This document shows positions 42,357 to 53,200 of a DNA stretch of 64,000 nt, in pieces. Made by a program: the position numbers and the translations under genes. The DNA is from an uncultured Luminiphilus sp. GTDB taxonomy: Bacteria > Pseudomonadota > Gammaproteobacteria > Pseudomonadales > Halieaceae. Location of the stretch: positions 273,024 to 337,023 of the forward strand of contig CALSMP010000004.1 in the NCBI GenBank assembly GCA_943787485.1. Direction: 5' to 3'. The notes under the pieces were generated by a model. The model made no database searches. It was given only the letters and a program-made list of their open reading frames with translations, and was not told the origin of the DNA. The first letter of the stretch is position 1, and the number at the start of each line of letters is the position of its first letter.

Positions 42357-44468
42357 ATGGCAAAAACGGGTGCAACGGCACAATACATGCCAATCTTCGC
42401 AGGCCTGTTCTACGCTGCTCTCGCAGCCGGGCTGGTATGCGGCTTCGTATTACCCATTTTTATCGACTTTAACGGCTGGCTACTCACCGCAAACCTTGCA
42501 CTCAGAGCCCTAGCACCACTGGCTGTTTTGCACGCAATTTCTCAGTCCAACAGCCCTTTTTCACGACGGGTGTGGGGTTACTTTTTCACCGCCGCGCTGT
42601 TCGATGGAGCGGCGTCGGTCTTGTTCAGCTTTGCCGCCTCGGAGCAGGATTTGAGCACGGGGCCTATCATCACGCCACTGGGTGATCTTAGTCAGTTGGC
42701 TTGTTACGTTATGGTCTGCCTCGCTCTCAACGCGATGCGCCAGACGCAGCAGCTCCGCATCGACTGGCGTATCCCAGCCCTAAACGCAGCAACGGCAGTC
42801 CTCGGGCTCGCCACCATTATCTGGGTGGTGGTAGTACAAGGCGCATCCAGCAGTGTGCTCTCTACCCCTGCCGACACTGCAAAGTTTTTCATTGAACTGG
42901 GCTATCCGCTACTAGATTTTTTAATGCTAGGCAGCGTAGTAGTCGTGCACACCCACCGCAACCCAATGGTGTCACCCCAGTTTTTATGGGGGATTACTTT
43001 TTTTGTTGGCTGCCTTTTTATTGCTGATGGGCTGATTGGGGCAGCTATCTATCTGACCGACCAAGGTGCCCCACTGCTTACCACAGCAGGTTTGCTTCAC
43101 GGCATTGCCGTCGCCGCGCTGGCAATCACGGCTTTCCGCTTCAGCGCGTCGAATCAGAAGACGGCGCCGATTATTACCCCGCTTACACCCCCCACCTGGC
43201 AATTTAGTACCGTCATGGTCGGCGCCCTTTTCATCACGATGCTTTTAGTCGCGCAGCTCCGCTTCGGCGCCTCCCAAGACACCTTAACCGTTGAAGTGAT
43301 CGCAATCAGCTGCATGGCAGTGGCCGGACTAATGATTTTAATTCGGCAGACGCTGGTCGCCTCGCATGTTCAACAGGTACTCCAAGGGGAGATACACAAT
43401 CAGACCAAAGAATTGCAAATAGCCCAGAAACGGCTTGAAGCATCAAACCGCAGTCTTAAATCACTTGTCGAACACGCACCCATTGCCATTTGTGCGCGAA
43501 GCTCTAACGGCGAAATTCTTTTACTTAATGAAGCGTGGCGCGAGATGCTAGGTGACTGCCAGAACCTCTCAACATGGCGCCCATCAGGAGAAAACAGGGA
43601 CGGCATTAACAAGATTACCCTCGACGCGAATGATGGAAGAAAAAAAGAATACCTCGGCATTCGCGCTGACTTCATTAACGAAAGCGGTGACTACGACGGC
43701 GACTGGTTAATTATCACTGACGTAACCGACATAAAAGCTCAGGAAACCCAAATGCATGCTCTCTCACGCTTGGCTTCCCTCGGTGAGCTATCAACAAATC
43801 TGGCGCATGAACTAAATCAGCCTCTCAACGCCATGCGCCTGACGCTGGCTAATCTCGATCGCCTTGTCACTCGTGACACAGTCGACAGTGCCAACATCAA
43901 GGCTAAAGTCGAGCGTTTGAATGACATTATTAATCGCTGCGCCTCCCTGATTTCACAAATGAAAACCTACGGTAGAGCAGCTCCGACAGACGCTGTTGTG
44001 TTCGATGTCAAAAACAGGCTTGAAGTAATTCAAAATCTCATGGGCGAACAACTGCGGCACGACCGTATTACGCTGATGTGGAATCTTCCGGGCGAGCCGG
44101 TTTTGTGCCTGGGCTCACCACTTGAGTTCGATCAGGTGCTCATCAATCTGATGACAAACGCCCGCGATGCAATTCTCGCTGGTGGCGACTCGGGTCAGAT
44201 CACTCTGTCAATCGCCTCCTCCAGCACCGAGCATGAGATCACCATCGAGGATTCGGGGGTCGGCTTCCCAGACGACCTCATCGAGAGACTCTTGGAGCCT
44301 TTTTTCACCACCAAGCCCGTCGGAGAGGGTACTGGACTGGGACTCTCTATTACCCACGGAATCATCAAGGACATGGGCGGGCATGTTAGGCTGGAGAACA
44401 GCGTGAGCGGCGCGAGGGTTACGCTCACTATTCCCAAGGTTTGGGAAGCTCACGATGAAAATAAGTAA
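42357..44468 (+). CDS. Membrane sensor histidine kinase with PAS domain
   Basis: A 703-residue sensor kinase. The first about 330 residues hold roughly eight to ten membrane helices of no named family to my eye. A coiled coil (EIHNQTKELQIAQKRLEASN) is followed by a PAS-like domain (LVEHAPIAICARSSNGEILLL), then the HisKA box GELSTNLAHELNQPLNAMR with the phospho-accepting histidine at about residue 484. The HATPase domain has an N box NLMTNARDAI, DSGVGF and GTGLGLSITHGI. No response regulator is adjacent, so it is an orphan. The start is uncertain: ATG 42357 has a weak ribosome site, and a TTG lies three codons upstream. The AGCS symporter begins 30 bases downstream and may be co-transcribed. 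Confidence 0.9.
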   Translation: MAKTGATAQYMPIFAGLFYAALAAGLVCGFVLPIFIDFNGWLLTANLALRALAPLAVLHAISQSNSPFSRRVWGYFFTAALFDGAASVLFSFAASEQDLSTGPIITPLGDLSQLACYVMVCLALNAMRQTQQLRIDWRIPALNAATAVLGLATIIWVVVVQGASSSVLSTPADTAKFFIELGYPLLDFLMLGSVVVVHTHRNPMVSPQFLWGITFFVGCLFIADGLIGAAIYLTDQGAPLLTTAGLLHGIAVAALAITAFRFSASNQKTAPIITPLTPPTWQFSTVMVGALFITMLLVAQLRFGASQDTLTVEVIAISCMAVAGLMILIRQTLVASHVQQVLQGEIHNQTKELQIAQKRLEASNRSLKSLVEHAPIAICARSSNGEILLLNEAWREMLGDCQNLSTWRPSGENRDGINKITLDANDGRKKEYLGIRADFINESGDYDGDWLIITDVTDIKAQETQMHALSRLASLGELSTNLAHELNQPLNAMRLTLANLDRLVTRDTVDSANIKAKVERLNDIINRCASLISQMKTYGRAAPTDAVVFDVKNRLEVIQNLMGEQLRHDRITLMWNLPGEPVLCLGSPLEFDQVLINLMTNARDAILAGGDSGQITLSIASSSTEHEITIEDSGVGFPDDLIERLLEPFFTTKPVGEGTGLGLSITHGIIKDMGGHVRLENSVSGARVTLTIPKVWEAHDENK

Positions 44469-44498
44469 CTCGTTAGTGACGGGATTGAAAGGTGCCTT

Positions 44499-45944
44499 AT
44501 GAATCTATCTGGCCTCGATGCAGCCGTTGACGCTTGGGTTGGACCCGCGGCAGCAAAGTTATCTGCCGCCGTGTTCTATTCCGTCACGCTGTTTGGCAGC
44601 GAGGTTCCGCTCATCGTTCTTTGGCTTGCTGTGGCGGCTCTCTATTTCACGCTCTACTTCAGGTTCATCAATTTCCGAGCGCTTGGACTCGCCTTTAGAC
44701 ATGTCAGAGGGGATTTTTCCGATGCCAAAGCCCGGGGAGAAATCAGCCATTTCAAAGCCGTCACCACCGCTATTTCGGGGACCGTGGGCGTCGGCAATAT
44801 AGGGGGCGTCGCGGTTGCGATTAGCCTCGGGGGCCCGGGGGCAGCTTTTTGGCTTTTTATCGCCGGTGTGCTCGCCATGGCCACCAAACTCGTTGAGTGT
44901 ACGTTGGGGGTGAAATACCGGCGGTACAATGCAGACGGAAGCGTCTCTGGCGGCCCAATGTATTACCTAGAGGCGTGGTTTAACCGCAATAATCTGCCGA
45001 CCATCGGCAAGGCCATGGGGATTTTTTATGCCGTGGCGATGGTCATTGGCTGCTTTGGCATCGGCAACATGTTCCAAGCTAACCAAGCCTACATGCAGGT
45101 GTTAGTCATCACTGGCGGTGAGTCAAGTTGGCTAGCCGCGAAAGGCTGGGTGTTTGGCCTCGCGCTTGCCACCATCGTCGCGCTAGTCGTTATTGGTGGC
45201 ATTCGATCTATTGCTCGAGTCACTAGTGTGTTGGTGCCTTTTATGGCGCTCTTGTACATAGGGAGTGCTGTTATCGTCATCGCGTTGAGCGCCGAGCATA
45301 TTCCCGCAGCCCTTTCATCGGTGGTGGCCGGTGCCTTCAATCCTGACGCCGCAGCCGGCGGCGCACTGGGTGCCGCCGTGATCGGCTTTCAGCGCGCCTT
45401 GTTTTCCAACGAAGCCGGGCTTGGCTCGGCGTCTATCGCCCACTCCGCCGTGCAAACAGAAGAACCCGCATCAGAAGGCATCACTGCCCTACTCGAGCCA
45501 TTTATCGACACGATCATTATCTTGAGTCTGAGCTCACTGGTCATCCTGACAAGCGCCATACCCAACAATTTGATGAACGGCGAGCTGGCTGGAATCGAGC
45601 TCACCTCGGCTGCTTTCGAAGTTCACTTCAGTGCAGCACCGTTTGTCATCGCCGTAGCGGCGCTGTTGTTCGCGTTCTCTACCCTGCTGGCGTGGTCCTA
45701 CTACGGATTAAAAGCATGGACCTATTTGGTTGGCGAGGGGCGCTCCCGGGAGTTGGTATTCCAAAGCTGCTTTTGTGGCGCCATCGTGATCGGTTGTATG
45801 GTTCAGCTTTCTGCCGTACTGGATTTTTCCGACGCCATGATCTTCGTGATCGCTATTCCAAATCTCATCGCGCTTTATCTGTTTGCCCCAGAGGTCAAAC
45901 GGGACGTTACCGACTACATCAATCGCATCAAGTCCACGGGGTGA
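44499..45944 (+). CDS. Sodium:alanine symporter (AGCS family)
   Basis: A 481-residue amino-acid carrier of the alanine-or-glycine:cation symporter family with about ten membrane helices. Family stretches include GEISHFKAVTTAISGTVGVGNIGGVAVAI, KYRRYNADGSVSGGPMYYLE and RALFSNEAGLGSASIAHSAV. It would import alanine or glycine with sodium, fitting a marine cell. It follows the sensor kinase by 30 bases; whether the kinase senses the same substrate is speculative. Confidence 0.92.
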   Translation: MNLSGLDAAVDAWVGPAAAKLSAAVFYSVTLFGSEVPLIVLWLAVAALYFTLYFRFINFRALGLAFRHVRGDFSDAKARGEISHFKAVTTAISGTVGVGNIGGVAVAISLGGPGAAFWLFIAGVLAMATKLVECTLGVKYRRYNADGSVSGGPMYYLEAWFNRNNLPTIGKAMGIFYAVAMVIGCFGIGNMFQANQAYMQVLVITGGESSWLAAKGWVFGLALATIVALVVIGGIRSIARVTSVLVPFMALLYIGSAVIVIALSAEHIPAALSSVVAGAFNPDAAAGGALGAAVIGFQRALFSNEAGLGSASIAHSAVQTEEPASEGITALLEPFIDTIIILSLSSLVILTSAIPNNLMNGELAGIELTSAAFEVHFSAAPFVIAVAALLFAFSTLLAWSYYGLKAWTYLVGEGRSRELVFQSCFCGAIVIGCMVQLSAVLDFSDAMIFVIAIPNLIALYLFAPEVKRDVTDYINRIKSTG

Positions 45945-45948
45945 ATCC

Positions 45949-46770
45949 TTAGTAGGGACGGTCACCCTCACTCACAACCCGGTGCAGCCGCCGACTTGCG
46001 GGTAGAAAATCGTTCACAGGCTTGTGCTGAGTGCTCCGGTTGTCCCACAGCACGACGCTATCTTTCTGCCAAGGAAACCGACAGGTGAATTCAGGCAACA
46101 CCGCGTGCTGATATAAAAACGCCAGCACCTCTGCCGATTCCAGCGGCGGAATACCTTCGATTTGTGTGGTGAACAATGCATTGACGAACAGAACGCGCTT
46201 GCCTGTTTCAGGATGCGTCTGAATCACAGGGTGTCGCACAGGGGGGTTCTTTTTTAGCGCGTCATCCAATCGCTCTCGCCCCCCGGGCTCGGCGAGACTC
46301 TCCTTAAACCCATGGGCAAAATCATGAACCGCGACGAGTCCCTCCAAGTAACGCTTCATGCCAGCGGAGAGACCCTCGTAGGCGGCGGTCATGCTGGCAA
46401 ACAGAGTATCGCCCCCCACCTCAGGAATGATCACACCTCGAAGAACCGTCACTGAAGGCGGGTGCTGGCGGAACGTCATGTCAGAATGCCAGACCTCAAT
46501 TTTGGACGGATTTTCGGCCGTGCTCTCCAGGATCATAACCTCAGGGAACCCATCGATCGTGCCGTAGGCTGGATGGGTTTGAAGGGGGCCAAAAATACTC
46601 GCCAAATCCCGCTGCCGTGCAGCCTCAACTGGCTGGTCCCGAAAAAAAAGAACCTCATGCTGGTTTAGCAAATCACGGAGCGCGCCGGCCGTCTCTGGCG
46701 AAAGCTCGTGGGTTAAATCAATGCCACTTACTTCGGCACCCAGCGCACCCGACATTCGTCTCACTTGCAT
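45949..46770 (-). CDS. TauD/TfdA family Fe(II)/2-oxoglutarate dioxygenase
   Basis: A 273-residue non-heme iron dioxygenase using 2-oxoglutarate. The facial triad is visible: VWHSDMTF (His-X-Asp) and distal histidine in NRSTQHKPVND, with the 2-oxoglutarate arginine in RRLHRVV. Members hydroxylate taurine, alkylsulfates, 2,4-D or other small acids; nothing nearby fixes the substrate. It converges on the AGCS symporter with four bases between the stops. Confidence 0.9.
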   Translation of the reverse strand: MQVRRMSGALGAEVSGIDLTHELSPETAGALRDLLNQHEVLFFRDQPVEAARQRDLASIFGPLQTHPAYGTIDGFPEVMILESTAENPSKIEVWHSDMTFRQHPPSVTVLRGVIIPEVGGDTLFASMTAAYEGLSAGMKRYLEGLVAVHDFAHGFKESLAEPGGRERLDDALKKNPPVRHPVIQTHPETGKRVLFVNALFTTQIEGIPPLESAEVLAFLYQHAVLPEFTCRFPWQKDSVVLWDNRSTQHKPVNDFLPASRRLHRVVSEGDRPY

Positions 46771-46908
46771 GACTTTATTTCCACGTTACGGACCGACTCA
46801 TTACCGAGATCTAGTGGGCGTAGAGTGTGCGCCTGGACTCTTGATGCGACAAGGGCTATCCAGCGCTAAAAATACGCATGGATAGCCCCCAGACACCGTT
46901 TTACTCCA

Positions 46909-47367
46909 TTAGGGGTACGTGATTTTCCGCATAATGGCGAAGTCTATTATTTGCCGGTATTCTTCGTAGCCCTTCGACGTCTTATCGTTGGCCTCTTCAT
47001 TCATACCCGCTTCAGCCAGCTTGGCCATAAAAGCGTTGTACTCTTCAGCACTGCCCTGCAGCGCCGCCATGTTTTTATACGTTACCGTCAACCAAACATT
47101 CGGAGAGTCAGCACCATTAGCCACCCACACGCCGTAGTCAACCACCGACCCCATTTCTTTTTGGACCTCCATCGCGCGCACCCAAGTGGTCTTTAAATTA
47201 ACCAGATAGTCGTCGAGATAATTGGTCTTCACATCCACCACTGTCAGTTCCGTAACTTCCTCACTGGGCGTGTAGTCGGTCCAAATTTCCGCTGACGCGG
47301 AAAGCACACAACCAAACAGACCAACTAATAGAAGTGCGCCGGCGCGCCATTGGGTAAATATCGTCAT
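46909..47367 (-). CDS. Hypothetical exported protein
   Basis: A 152-residue protein with a Sec signal peptide (cleavage likely after VLSASA, before EIWTDYTPSEEV). ATG 47367 is chosen because it starts the signal sequence and has AAGGATC upstream. The mature part (VVDVKTNYLDDYLVNLKTTW, then VVDYGVWV and VWLTVTYKNMAAL) looks like a small alpha/beta barrel-type fold, similar in feel to NIPSNAP/ABM proteins, but I cannot name the family. It is divergent from the AraC-type regulator, which may control it. Confidence 0.65.
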   Translation of the reverse strand: MTIFTQWRAGALLLVGLFGCVLSASAEIWTDYTPSEEVTELTVVDVKTNYLDDYLVNLKTTWVRAMEVQKEMGSVVDYGVWVANGADSPNVWLTVTYKNMAALQGSAEEYNAFMAKLAEAGMNEEANDKTSKGYEEYRQIIDFAIMRKITYP

Positions 47368-47477
47368 AACGAGATCCTTATAAGGTTTTTTTGGGCGACA
47401 ACATGCCTCCCCGCCCATCATCCTAATAGGGGGTGGGTAATTCACCCTCTGTGCAACCTGATATATGTCACATTTTC

Positions 47478-47490
47478 GTCATTTAATGAC
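47478..47490. promoter_or_regulatory. Inverted repeat in the divergent hypothetical-araC promoter
   Basis: GTCAT-TTA-ATGAC is a perfect 5-bp inverted repeat between the divergent exported hypothetical gene and the AraC-family gene. A candidate operator; no direct evidence links it to a regulator. Confidence 0.35.
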
Positions 47491-47574
47491 ACGGATTATT
47501 TGCTAGTATCCCTGCCTGCAAGATGAAAAAGCCGGAAACAAAACGGCCGCCTAAACCTCGGGGGAGACTAGTCG

Positions 47575-48600
47575 ATGATACCAGCGGGATATGTCTCTGC
47601 GGCGCCTCTCATACGGGTGCTCAGTTATGCCGATCAGGTCGGGGTCGACACAGGTTCGCTACGCAAACGCATGCGTCTTCAGCTAGATATGCCCGTATTG
47701 CTCGACTCGACAGTCCCACTCATTACCGCCATGAACGCGCTGCATGAGCTCGAGGGGCTTAAGAATTGGAATCATTTTCCGATCCTCCTAGGCAGAATCG
47801 TGGCTTCTGAGTTAAGCCCCCTTCACGCGCAGCTCGCGAAAAGCACGAAGACTGTAGACGAGTGGCTGGAAGTCCTGCCACCGACAGAGTCACTCATTGG
47901 CGATATTGGCAATTTACATATGCGAAGCGCGAATGATTGCTGCGAACTTATTTGGGAGCTGTCTCTGCCGCGCCACCCCGCCGCCTCCTTGGTAACGGAT
48001 GCGATGCTGGTCGCAACAGCGCGCAACCTCGACCTCGTTACCATTGAGCCATCACCGCCGATAAAAGTACTGCTGCCAAGAAAGGCACACCCCGGTGATG
48101 CCGCCCTCAAAAAAGAGCTGGGTGGTGATATTGTCTACGGGGCGCAAGTGGCCGGGTTGGTTTATCCACTCGATTTCTTTGCCCGTGCTGTGCAGCAAAT
48201 TTCAGGGTTACTTCCCGCGATCGGCGCCTTCCAATCGGGCGACACCTCCCCAGCAGAGATGCGAATAAGCCCCTTTATCGCCCGCCTGAGCAACACCATA
48301 CTGACGCATTTACATCGCAATGGCGCTCCCATCGAGACCGTGGCATCAGCACTATTCATGTCAGTCCGTACCTTGCAACGCCGCCTGAAAGAGCACGGCT
48401 TGAGCTATCAACAAGTGCGAACAGAATTGCGCCAGAGTCGCTCCAAAAAGCTTCTCCTCAACAGCGAGTTAAGTGTGGAACAGGTGGCGGAGAAACTTGG
48501 CTATGAACATGCCAATGCATTCGGCGCCGCCTTCCGCACGTGGTGGGGTGTTTCACCCTCACGCTATCGCAGACAGCACCGCATAAACATCGGATTGTAA
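47575..48600 (+). CDS. AraC family transcriptional regulator
   Basis: A 341-residue regulator with an N-terminal arabinose-binding-like domain of the OruR/ArgR subgroup (about residues 10-200). The C-terminal double helix-turn-helix reads ETVASALFMSVRTLQRRLKEHGLSYQQ, then LSVEQVAEKLGYEHANAFGAAFRTWWGVSPSRYR. ATG 47575 follows GGGGGAGA. It is divergent from an exported hypothetical gene and upstream of a convergent secreted cyclase; either could be its target. Confidence 0.9.
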   Translation: MIPAGYVSAAPLIRVLSYADQVGVDTGSLRKRMRLQLDMPVLLDSTVPLITAMNALHELEGLKNWNHFPILLGRIVASELSPLHAQLAKSTKTVDEWLEVLPPTESLIGDIGNLHMRSANDCCELIWELSLPRHPAASLVTDAMLVATARNLDLVTIEPSPPIKVLLPRKAHPGDAALKKELGGDIVYGAQVAGLVYPLDFFARAVQQISGLLPAIGAFQSGDTSPAEMRISPFIARLSNTILTHLHRNGAPIETVASALFMSVRTLQRRLKEHGLSYQQVRTELRQSRSKKLLLNSELSVEQVAEKLGYEHANAFGAAFRTWWGVSPSRYRRQHRINIGL

Positions 48601-48650
48601 GTCACCGTTTTAAGTAACGGGCACTTGATCACACCCCGAGTGTCGTTTGC

Positions 48651-49599
48651 TCACCAGATAGCAACCGGATTGATGATCATTTGCACAGCGCCTTTTAGCC
48701 GCGCTTGCCCTAGGACGAACATAAACTCCGACACAGACTCCGCAGCCAAGCGCCCGGTGTTCATGGTCTCCAGAATATAAATGCCATGGTCCTTCAAGAG
48801 CACTATGTGATCGTAGAACAACTTGTCTCCATCAATCGCGGGTATCGCCCCAACAGCCCAGGTGTCTGCACCGACCGCGACAGGGTTTAATGTAGCCAGA
48901 AAGCGGGCGGCATCATTGGTAATGCCGGGTATGGTACTCGCCCACAGGTCGGGATTGCTGGTCAGCTGTGCATCCGTGTACCCCGTGTGTAGCAAAATCA
49001 CGTCGCCCTCCCTTGGCGCCACCTTTTGGCTAGACATCGCGGCCCGCAAGTCCTCCGCGGTGATGGGTTGCCCCGCCTCCAGACTCGCCACATCAAAGTG
49101 TTTTGCCATATCGATCAACACGCCCCGAGTTACCATGGGTGGCACCTGACTAATATCCAAACGGGTCAACCCGGTGATGGCGGAAAAATCGGCGCCGCGG
49201 TGACAGTTATAGAATATGCCGTCTTCACCCATATGACCCAAACCATCAAGCTGCGGACCCGTGCCCAACCACATCTGCAAAACGTCATCGTTGTAGGAGG
49301 CATTCCAACCAAAAAGCTGCGTGGTATCGGTAATGAAGTGCTGGTTTGGCTGAACAACCTGGAGCTGGGTATAGCGCGGAGGATAGGCAGGCATAGCCGG
49401 ATCAATCACGATGCCAAGGGGATGGCGCTCACCCTTCACCACCAGCGCCGCGGCCTGCTGCACGTGGGCGGGGGGTAATTCGGTTAACGGCGCCTAATTG
49501 GTCATCTGCACCCCACACCGCGCTGCTACAACGCTCGTCTCCGAGAGACCAGCCTGGATACAAAATAATAAAGAGGCATAAAAAGATAGAAATGCGCAT
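48651..49599 (-). CDS. Secreted cyclase family protein (kynurenine-formamidase-like), frameshifted
   Basis: A metal-dependent hydrolase of the cyclase/PF04199 family. The frame 48651-49463 encodes the metal-site region MWLGTGPQLDGLGHMGEDG and the C-terminal LGQARLKGAVQMIINP. The true N-terminus lies in another frame from ATG 49599: a signal peptide (MRISIFLCLFIILYPGWSLG) followed by WGADDQLGAVNRITP, the usual start of the family. The two join if the run of six G at 49470-49475 (plus strand) is changed by one base. The result is about 315 residues and exported. Substrate unknown; relatives cleave N-formylkynurenine or cyclic esters and amides. Confidence 0.82.
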
Positions 49600-50212
49600 G
49601 GTGCTCGACTCCGATTGATTTGGTTATGAGGCAGGTATCGGCAAGGATCACTGCTGGTAGCGGCTGTACCTTGATGTCAACAGAGGCTTACCTCACCGAC
49701 GCAGTATAGAAAATAACCAAGGCCTGTTGCGAACGGAGCGCTTCGAGGTGCTGCACACTGCGTCATCTACAGCGTCTGTTGAAGCTATTGCTAGGCCTAG
49801 GCTTATCGCCGAACGCCGGTTGCGGTATTTAAGGCAATGAACCGGCTTTTTCTCGTGTTTTAGCGTCTATTTCCGAAATATTCGACGAAATTTCCCAAAA
49901 AATAGCCTAAATATCGTGATCTTGCGCAAAGCTCCACCGAAACAGGCGAATTTGGCAGAACACCCACCCGCCGCTAGCAGTTTTTTTAGCCTCAACAAGC
50001 GCAATAGTGCCACTATTTTTAATCCGACTCCCAAGCCTGTTCGTAATCGGAACAAGCTGGCCCATTTTCCACGCCGGTCTCCCTTCAGGGGGCCCGTTGA
50101 ATGACGCTAGCGCAAACGAAAGTTGACGAGATAAACCGACGCAGGCGACCCAACGGCGACGTCGCACACTGCATAAAAAGGCGTCAAAACGCCCATACTG
50201 GAGCAACGCACT
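49600..50212. other. Long leader region of the pcs-mcr operon (613 bp)
   Basis: No coding region that I can support. A possible weak terminator (GCCGGTT 49815-49821 pairing with AACCGGC 49840-49846, then T5) lies in the first half. An AT-rich stretch with repeated GAAAT/TTTCC elements (49868-49915) is a likely promoter zone. A GGAG ribosome site (50200 area) precedes ATG 50213. The region also carries the cyclase promoter on the minus strand. Confidence 0.5.
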
Positions 50213-53200
50213 ATGACTGTTGGGATAGCTTGGGAGCAACTGAGCTCGCAGGCGGGGGAGGACTCCCTCCGCCGGTTGATCAACGAGACGCCAGAACATT
50301 TTTACGGCGACGTTGCTCGAAGAAATCTTCACTGGTTCGATGAGAAGGCCGATCAGTGGATCTGCTTTAATCTGGCCAGTCAAACTTGGGCCGGGTACGC
50401 CGCGTACTCCGGCGAACCGGTTGCGTCCGAGCAGGGTGTGGATAGAGAGCTCTGGACAACGGTGCTCGATAGTAGCCGCAGTCCTTATCTAAAGTGGTTT
50501 GTAGGGGCGCAAACCAACGCCTGCTTTAATTTGCTGGATCGCCATGTCCTGCAGGGTCAAGGAAGCCACAAAGCCCTTATTTTTGAGGGTGACCGCTGGG
50601 ACCCTGCCAAAAATGCGGGTCGTGGCGGCCCGGTTACCGAGCAACATTTCACCTACCGCCAACTTCTGCTTGAGGTGACACTTAGAGCGCGGGTGCTCAC
50701 CAATCTTGGGCTACGCACCGGCGATCGCATCGCCCTCAACATGCCCAACATCCCCGAGCAGATTTTCTACATTCTCGCGGCACAGCGTCTGGGCATTCTC
50801 TACACCCCCGTGTTCGGCGGGTTTTCAGCAAAGACCCTCTCGGACCGACTACACGACGCCGGCGCGAAGCTAGTCATCACCGCCGATGGTGGGTTTAGAA
50901 ATGCCGAAGCTGTACCTTTTAAGAGCCAATATACCGATCCCGCGCTCGACAACTACGTGCCGCGCGAAGCTGGTCTTCAGGCCCTCATTGACACACTGCA
51001 CAATACGCCCGATATCGCCGAGAGCGACCAGATCATAGCGGCCGTGAGCGCAGCCGTAGCAAGTGAAATTACGCTTGAGCGCGCCGACATCATGCGCGAA
51101 CTGGGCGCTGCACTCTCTGCCTGCTCCCAACTTAATCCGGAAACCAGCGCGAAGCTCAGAACGCAGGTGGCGATCGCCCTTGCCGGGGTTGGCCATGCGA
51201 TCGATAAGGTAATAGTGGCTCGCTACACCGGGCAGGAGGTCATTGAATACGAGCGCGACGTCTATTCTGACGACCTCGTGGCCCAGGCCGCCAGTGATTG
51301 CCTTGAAGATTTAGGGGTTGCCGATTTTGACTCTCTCAACGGCCTCGAAGATGCCAAGTACTGGTCGGTCATCAATGGCCTGCAACCCGTCGTCGCCGTA
51401 GAAGCCAACTGGCCACTGTTTATTATCTATACCTCGGGTTCGACGGGAAAACCCAAAGGGGTCGTGCATACCCACGGCGCCTGGCTTGCCGGCGTGACTC
51501 ACTCGATGCATGCCGTATTCAATGCCACCCCTGACGATACACTTTATGTGGTGGGTGATCCCGGTTGGATCACCGGACAGTCCTACCTGATCGCAGCACC
51601 CTTATCGATGGGCATGACCACCGTCGTGTGCGAGGGTTCGCCGCTATTCCCGCACGCTGGTCGTTTTGCATCGACCATTGAACGCCATGGCGTAACACTG
51701 TTCAAAGCCGGATCGACTTTCTTAAAAGCCGTGATGACCGATCCCGCGAGCACGCGAGACATGTCTGGCTACGACATGTCATCACTACGCGCCGGCACCT
51801 TTTGCGCAGAACCTGTATCCCCAGCGGTACAGGAGTTTGCTATGGAACACATTTGCAGCCACTACATTAACTCCTACTGGGCAACCGAACACGGCGGTAT
51901 CGTTTTCTCTTGCCCCGCAGGTGGCTACAAAGATCTGAAGCCCGACGCGAAGACCTGGGCACTGCCCTGGATTCAAGCGGAAGTCCGGGTCGCTGAAGCC
52001 ACCGGAGATGATGGCCAAGCCACCTCGTGGCGGGTCGCTGACGTAGGCGAAAAAGGGGAGCTGGTAATCACCAGCCCCTATCCCTATTTGGCCCATACCT
52101 TGTGGGGCGATAAAGAAAACTTTGGGTCACCGCAGTGGTGCGGCGATCTCGAACGATTCAAAGCGGTGTACTTCAATCGATGGGACACCGGATACAGCTA
52201 CACTCAGGGTGATTATGCCCGACAGCATCCCGATGCCGGCTTCACACTTCACGGTCGCTCCGATGATGTCATCAACGTTTCAGGGCACCGTATAGGCACC
52301 GAGGAAATTGAAGGCGCTATCTTGCGTGATAAAACTCTGCGCGAAGACTCTCCCTTGGGTAACGTTGTCGTCGTGGGTGCCCCTCACGATGAGAAGGGCG
52401 AAACCCCCGTCGCATTCTTAGTAGCGGCCCCGGGCAGAAAGCTTACTGATGACGACTTCGCCCGCTTACAGGGACTGGTGCGCAGTGAGAAAGGCGCCAC
52501 GGCAGTGCCTTCAGATTTTTTGGTGGTCCCCGCATTTCCTGAAACTCGCTCAGGCAAATATATGCGCAGGACTTTGCGCTCGCTGCTGCTCGATGCACCC
52601 TTGGGTGACTTGTCTACCTTGAAAAATCCTGAGGTGGTCGACGTCATTCGCGAATCGGTTGTGCAGTGGCGAGACCACGGTGCGCTTGCTCAAGCACGCC
52701 AGATCGTTCAAACCTGGCGTTACATTCGCCTCGAGGTGCACCGGCTGACAGAAAGTCGCACGGTCGCCCTACTGTTCATCAATAACCCGCCGGTAAACGC
52801 CTTAAACGAGAGGGCGCTCGATGAGCTCCACACCGTCATTCATCAGATTAAGCATCAGGATCACATCGATGCGCTGGTCATCACCGGCAATAAAAATACC
52901 TTTGTCGCCGGCGCGGACGTGAAGGAGCTTTTGAAGATAGGAGAGGTGGGCGATCGAGAATCGGCACTTACGCCTCCCCACGCGGCGCAGGCCGCCTTTT
53001 CGGCCATCGAGAATCTATCCATTCCAGTGGTTGCCGCAATTAATGGCCCTGCGCTGGGCGGTGGCAATGAGTTGCTGCTTTCCTGCGCCTACGTCATTGC
53101 GGCCGACCATGCCACCTTTGGACAGCCCGAAGTCAATTTGAACTTGCTACCCGGCTATGGTGGCACCCAGCGGCTCACCCGCAAGCTTTATCAACGTCGA

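Noticed and set aside
49470..49475. Phase-variable G tract in the cyclase gene
   Set aside because: Six bases is short for slipped-strand phase variation, and similar single-base errors occur throughout the window.
49907..50383. 158-codon minus-strand frame upstream of pcs
   Set aside because: It overlaps the start of pcs, has no family features and no credible ribosome site.
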